Assembly (NCBI GenBank): GCA_037178675.1
Contig: JAYMGJ010000297.1
Location: forward strand, 1 to 64,000
Direction: 5' to 3'
From: Scleroderma bovista
Taxonomy: Eukaryota > Basidiomycota > Agaricomycetes > Boletales > Sclerodermataceae
Length of the DNA: 64,000 bases
Shown here: positions 58,006-64,000 of the stretch, in pieces
Layout of the letters: every line of letters starts with the position of its first letter
Position numbering within the stretch: the stretch's first letter is position 1
Made by a program: the position numbers and the translations under genes
Notes under the pieces: generated by a model
What the model was told of the DNA's origin: nothing
What the model saw: the letters and a program-made list of their open reading frames with translations, nothing else
Databases searched by the model: none

Positions 58006-61000
58006 TCATACTTCAAAGTCCTCTTCTCTGACTGGACGCCCATCCAAAATCTTGCCCATGTGCGTGGGTGCGAAGGGAGTTCCTTTCCTGCGGAGCCCGA
58101 TCAGGAACCGGAGGAAAGGTAGCGGTGATCTTGAGAAAGAACCCCCAGATCTTGCCCCCGGGGGTCGATGTGCAGGTTGTATAAATCCGTCGCTCTCTCT
58201 CCTAAAGTCGCCCTCGCCCTCGAGATCCTTGGCATAAACACAGAGGAAGCGACAGAGTCGGATGTAGGTCTCGTAGTCGCGCAGGTACAACTGCCCAGTG
58301 AATAAGTTGAGCTGGTCTTTGAGTGTCATGTATTCGTCTTTGAGTTTTGGATTCCGCGAGAAAGGAGAAATGTTATACAGATCAAGTTCGTCACATGGAG
58401 TCATCGCCTTTTGGACGCGAGGAGTGTACATGTGTAGTTGGACGTTCTTGCTTTTTTTGATATCCAATAACAACTTGTTCACTTCGTAGGAGCTGAGGAT
58501 GACTAAAATGGGAGTTCCCTTTGACACACGCCTCGAGAGTACCCAGTTGACTGGGCGGAGATATTCGGAAACATCTACAGTTCCTTGGGTAACCTTACAG
58601 AAGTCGGATGTCGCAACGACACATCGACTCCATGCCTCCTCGTCTGTCTGTGGTGCATTCGGGCTCTGGAAAGAACTGAATATCGGAATGAAGGCGTTCG
58701 AATTTGACTTCAAAATGCCCGTTTGCACGAAATGATGGACGTCATCAGTGATCCGATGCTCGGCTCTGACAGCAGGTGGGGGACGTCCAACCTGCCGTTC
58801 GCGCTCGATTTCGTGGATAACTTCTCTCTCCTGCTCTTCGTCCAGGTTGGAAACGGGTAAGGAGAGAATTCCAAGGTCTGTGCACTGCTGACGAATTTCT
58901 GGTATAGAAATAGCACATCGTTTGCGGGATCTTGTGGGTGCATACAACTGCTCAAGGGATTTTGCGTCTGGCAGACGCCATCTACTAGCAAGCTCATTCG
59001 AGGTGAATTCCTTCTGACAGAACTTAGACCACGCATTATATCGTGACGTGTGGTCGATTCCTTGCTGCGCCCAGTGAGGAGCACGATTCTGAATCTCCGC
59101 ACAGGTCTCGTGCATTGCCCACAGCAAGATATCTGAGGCATGGATTGTGTCTCCATCTGCGATCGAGGCTGCGGCACGGATTGCCCTGTCCACATCAAGG
59201 GGTGCGAAGAACATCACTGAATGATCATGTCCGAGTTTCCGCATGCGCATGCAGCCTGGATTCATGGTAAGCGAAGATACTATTATCAACGACGATAATC
59301 ATCATACCTTGCGTTAAGCGATCTTTCGTGACCTTCGGCCCTAAAGTGACAGCCGCCCGGAAATCAAGTGGGAATTTGATGTCTGTTCCTCTTGTATGGG
59401 CGTCGTCCAGATAGACCACACATTCATCGAGCCGCCATGCAAAGGATGACTCCAGCAGGAGTTGTGTGGCCCCTTCTTGGGTGAGCACAGATAGCTCATC
59501 GTCTTCGTTGAAATAGATCGCTGCCTTTGCATCAGGCTCGAGCTTTAACCAGGCCACCGCGAGTTCACGATTAGTAAGCTCCAGTACTTGTGCGCCGACA
59601 TCCAGTATGACGCGTATTTTTGGTTCTTGAGCCACCAGGAGTTCAAGGAATTCCAGCGCTGTTCGACGCTGTCCATCTTCCTTAGATGTTTGCATATACC
59701 CGTCGTTCTCAGGCTGTAAGAGGTACGCAAGAACTTTCGCGTTGGTCCCTCGCTGATGGTCTGGGTCATGCTGCGTAATAGACGTGGGCAACAAATAGCG
59801 GCTGTCATTTGTTCCAGAAAATCCTTGGGGAAAGGCGTTTTGACCGATTCCATCACTGAAAGGAATCACTTACCAGTAGTCACATGTGCCCTCTCCTCTG
59901 CGAGGTCCCAACCTGACGAAGATAGCTTGTACGGAAATTCCTTCGCTTCCTTCGGAAAGACACGCCGTGATAGATAAAAGTCGATGGTGGCTTGATTACA
60001 CGAGAAAACAGGGAAGAGGTACTCGTTCCACTGTTCCAGAGACTTGACGTTGATGCCGCTAACCTGACGAAGGTAGTCCGGGGCAGTGAGCCAGTCTCGG
60101 ACCCAGAGCTCATATTCCAAATCAGGATTGTCCAACTGCAGAAGAAGCTCGAAGCATGTCTTCAGTTGATTTTGATCGAGCCCTTGGTAGTAGTATGAGA
60201 GGCATGTAAGCACCACAGCAACGTCTGGGTGGCCAAATTCGGCTCTTGCAGCTGGGACATCTTTTGCACGATAGGGGACAGCGAGCATAGTTCGCGACGG
60301 TGCAAGACCAAATCCAACGCGCCATCGCCGTTCGGTCAAAGCGAAGGAAAGGATTCCAGATGCTAGCAGTCCACGCAAGTGTAGAATTCTTGTCCACGTA
60401 GAGGTATCTGTGCTGTACTCTTGTACAGTTTGAACGTCTGCCTCTTCGACGTCAGCCATAGTAATGAACAAGTGAATAGAGTCTTTGACGCTTTGCGATG
60501 CCTGGGTAAGGTTCAGGTCGGCCAACTGACCGCCCATGATGTCCTGGGTGATGAGGCGAACCAGCTCGAACCCAGCGTCAGGATGAAGAAGACGAATGTG
60601 GGGGAATGCGCCATGCTTGCAACCTTCATATTCGACTTTGAGCGGAAACCTCGAGTGAAGCGCAGCAGCGTGTTTTCTCACGAGACCAAGGATCTGTTGT
60701 GCGGTCGTCCAACGGTACGGGAAGCCCTCTAGATGTTGTTGGGAATCAATAGCGTAGATCAGCTGATTGCGAACGTGCAGGATCTCATCGCATTCGTCAA
60801 GAATATCGCGAGCATGTGAATGGAGCCATTGTTGTGTCTGCAGCAGCTTGGTTGCAACTTCGCCTTTACCACCTTGAAGCTGCTTCTCGACACTGAGGAG
60901 TTTCAAGGATAAAATGTGGTCGGGCTGCACTACAAGGATACCGCGTTCACGTCTGCATTCCTCAAGCATTCCATGTAATATTTTGATCCCTGACTGATTG

Positions 61001-63988
61001 GATCGCGAAAATGGGAGATGATAGATGCGCCTGTTAATCAGCCCACCCAGGCGATCAACGAGAAGGTGGAACATTTGGGCGGTGAGCGCTTTTGGTACCA
61101 CCACTCTCACGAGCTTATCGCCATCAGCAAGATCTGAGGTCACCATCGGAACAATTACCGACGATTTCCCTTCGCCCATGTGCAGCTGCAAAGCAGTGTT
61201 TTGACCAGATGGTGGTGTTATCATCTCAAATGCAACGTTGGCTTGGATACGACGAATGAGGAAGTCACCCTCCAGCTGAATCATGGAAAGGTAAGAATTC
61301 ATAGGCGCAACATAAGTTCCTGGCATGAAACCCACCTGAAGAAGAAGCCAATCTGGATGTGATTTTGCATCCCACCCAATACAACCGGTATTTTGCATCT
61401 CTTTGCACAGATCTTCAAGCTCGTCATTCGTCACTAATAGTAATAGCCGTCGAGAGCGCTGGTATTCCAAAGCCAATTTTGCAAAGGATATCAGGTAATC
61501 TCGCCATCTTGCCGGAACTGCGATCCTGGAGTTGGAAGCGAGGCAACCGAGAAGATCTTTTACTGTGATACGTGGCCACTGACCGGACTCGAAAATTGCA
61601 CGCTCGCTGAGCGTCTGTGGAGAGAGGGTGTCGGCGAGCACAGGTAAACATCGGAGATATGCAGATCTGCAGTGGTGGAAATGTGCTTTGAACTGGTCTA
61701 CGCATTGATCGGGAGATTCCGCGATATCGTCGTAGACAAGGTGGTTCTTACTGAAGTGTAGATCCTCAGCAAACTTGGCATGAAATGAATTTCTTCCCTT
61801 CCTGCGAAACGTATCGATTAGTCGACCAAGTTCCTCAGAACCAACCGAGCTGGAGCGTGTGGAGGCCTGAGGGAAGAGCTGCAGAGCCAACGGAGCTGCG
61901 GCTGCCCGCCGATGAAACAGATGTTCTAAAGATATCGTCTGCTTGCGTGCAGGAGGGCCTCCCCTGGCAGGAACGAAGCTATACTCTAAGGAATCGCCCG
62001 AAGCAGTGTAACAGGCTTGATTCAGAATGTACTGAACGCAATCCAAGTGCTGCTTTAGCTCCCAATTTTGGTAGCAAGTCTCAAACACTCGATCGAGATT
62101 GCAATTGAGCGTTTCATGGTTGTATACCTGTCGATCGAGATATAAAGGGGGTGACGTTCTACTCGGCCATATCCTCATTATCTGGCCGCAAAGCATATCG
62201 GTATTCCGGTTGAGCTGAAAGTTGAAATCCAAAGCATGACTTGCTGGGTTGCCCCACACCACACTATGAAAAATACAATCGAATAACGCCATTGGGGAGG
62301 GCATGTACCCATGAGAGAGGCAATAGGTGGCGTATGTGGGTGGATGTTCGTCTTTGAACTGTGAAATGGTTGCAAATGCGACCAGTGTGAAGGCAAGCTC
62401 TTCGAGACCCGGAGACGCATACACCATCGCAGGAAGGGTGAACAATAGTTGGAAGCGATGTTGGTCCCTGTGGCTGTAGCGACACGCATTGTATAACGGA
62501 AGCCAAATCGAACGCAATTCCGGAGAAAGCCATTCTCTGCTGTAGCGCATGGACACTGTTTGCATACTGGCCCCTTCCAGTGGCTGTCCCCACGATTCCA
62601 AATAGGAACGGATGTCCATTACTCTCGGCACCTTAGGGGACCACGAATAAACGGCGCGCGCAGTGCTATATGCACGGGCCCCATCGGAGGTAGTGGATAT
62701 GTCCCTTGCCTCGTAAATAGCGTCATCATTTCCTTCTGGCGTGTCACGATATCCAGGTGGATCAAGAAGCGCAATTCGATGTCCAATACGACGAAGGAGG
62801 TGACCATCTCTCGTTGGAAATCCTTCAAACGATGTGGAAGATGGAGTTTCATGAAGGGTTTGGAGCGTTTGGTGGATCTTCTTGATTGCGGTGCAGGAGA
62901 GATAAAGGTCGTGGTGTTGAGAGGCGGAAGGCAGATTCGCCCAATTCACAGTTTGCATGCACCGCAAGTGTTCGGGATACCAGGCCTGCTCGGTGGTCAA
63001 CGACGCAATACGCCCCAGCAATTTGGCAGCACGACGATCAAACTTCAAAAATGACCGGACTCCTGCAGAGCACAGTATAGTCAATGCTTCTTCTGTACCG
63101 GTCTTCCCCATAAGAGGATCAACAGAACTTGGGTTGCTGCACACCGCATGAAGATAAGCTCGGTAAAGGTTGCTTGTTAAACCTGAGTTTCCAACGAGGC
63201 AGCCCAAGTCGGTGTCGATCTGGAACATTTGGTATGAAATATTTTGTTCGGCTGGCCCCTTGATTTCCACCGTCACCCGAACATGGTGATGATGACTCCC
63301 ACATTCAACATTGCCCTCCGATGGGATCAGCACCTGTCTTTGACCGAGTCCCTCTGTGAGATTATCCTTGGGACGAAGAACTAGCTTGTTGACGAGCCCG
63401 AACAATGTTCCGATGGATTGGTCTTTGTCATAGACCATACCACGAGGGTGGCGCGATTCTAGCTCCCAGTCACTGTTGATGAAAAATGAAAGCCCACAGC
63501 GCGGTAACTCTGCAGACAGGGTGGATTGGTCATTCCACGTCACTATAATATCCCGAGAATCCTGCAAAGGCTTGAGCAGTTCCGACAACATATCCCATGT
63601 GGGACTGCGGATATCAAAGAGGATAGAGTGGCCCTTGGTCATGGAATGACCGCCTTGAGGTGCAAACTGAATGTGCCAGTTGTCTTCCGACGACTGCCAC
63701 AAGCTCGTGAGCGGACGGATTTCGATCGATCTAGTAGATAGATTGAGCCAGTGAACATGGTTCTCAACCAGTACCCTTGGGAGGTCGGGCGTCAACTCGC
63801 GGGGAGGAATGAGTTGGAAAACGTCAGAGCCCTGTTGTTTTTTCGCCTTAATTATTAGTTCTTTTCCAGCCATCCTGAAGTAAACCTTCGATATCCTTAT
63901 TAACCAGGGTACAACACAAATCGAATGAAGATGCTCACGCGATGCTCTGAAATGAAACCGTGCGTGACATACTCCATCCCTGGCATAT
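58006..63988 (-). CDS. DUF3638/DUF3645 giant protein, copy B (N-terminus beyond the window)
   Basis: Exons 63988-63939, 63885-59874, 59823-59308 and 59255-58006 join in frame and correspond one-to-one to exons 3-6 of copy A. Intron phases are identical and exon 5 is the same length (516 nt). The P-loop LHMGEGKSSVIVPM (GEGKSS at 61176-61159), the acidic ILDECDEILHVRNQL (60800-60783), DUF3645 (HPDVAVVLTCLSYYYQGL) and GFSGTND are all conserved. No stop or frameshift was seen, so the copy looks functional. The visible part encodes about 1940 aa; about 1120 N-terminal residues should lie to the right of the window. It ends EEDFEV with a slightly different tail from copy A. As for copy A, a SecA/SF2-like ATPase core is inferred from motifs, while the database label of ubiquitin hydrolase is unproven. 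Confidence 0.9.
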
Positions 63989-64000
63989 CTCCGGGAACGA

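Noticed and set aside
1..64000. CRISPR arrays, riboswitches, bacterial-type operons
   Set aside because: The window is spliced fungal nuclear DNA; the repeats found are tandem or inverted without regular spacers.

Overview
The window is nuclear DNA of a filamentous fungus, almost certainly a mushroom-forming basidiomycete (Agaricomycetes). The evidence is the many GT-AG introns of about 45-70 nt, a class I hydrophobin, a HET-domain protein, a Zn2Cys6 regulator, DUF3638 giants and an S1-like serine protease family typical of this class. A Boletales-type genome is only a guess. Genes are spliced, so exon coordinates were joined by eye and are given in each entry.

Layout. 0-13 kb is gene-poor and repeat-rich. 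It holds a Zn2Cys6 regulator gene (2101-4092) in a 5.5 kb stretch with 17 CCGCGG palindromes, duplicated AT-rich segments, an LTR-like relic, a 25-bp hairpin, tandem repeats and a 1.7 kb fold-back element (10.69-12.43 kb). 13.5-22.1 kb is conserved housekeeping territory: MRD1 (pre-rRNA processing), a 2OG-Fe(II) oxygenase with a decayed upstream copy, a hydrophobin and prefoldin subunit 3. 23.8-28.1 kb has a HET-domain gene and a small helical-protein gene. 28.5-37.8 kb contains three related MFS transporter copies: one intact (-), one N-terminal fragment (-) and one full-length but damaged (+). A candidate membrane protein gene lies between them. 38.9-40.5 kb encodes an Rtt106-like histone chaperone. 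41.1-64 kb is dominated by two tandem DUF3638/DUF3645 giants. Copy A is complete (3065 aa) and copy B runs off the right edge. Between them sit an S1-like serine protease gene with two compensating frameshifts, a protein with a PD-(D/E)XK-like motif and a possible kinase relic.

How the genes relate. Fungal genes are not in operons, so co-function is limited. MRD1, prefoldin 3 and the Rtt106-like protein are core cellular functions. HET, the DUF3638 pair, the protease-like and nuclease-like genes are accessory, fast-duplicating families that suggest a conflict or self/non-self repertoire (inference). The most intriguing observation is that the Zn2Cys6 gene is embedded in a dense field of CCGCGG, the everted zero-spaced CGG repeat bound by some zinc-cluster dimers. 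Limits: no database search was possible, and most intergenic ORFs looked like shadows and were left out.
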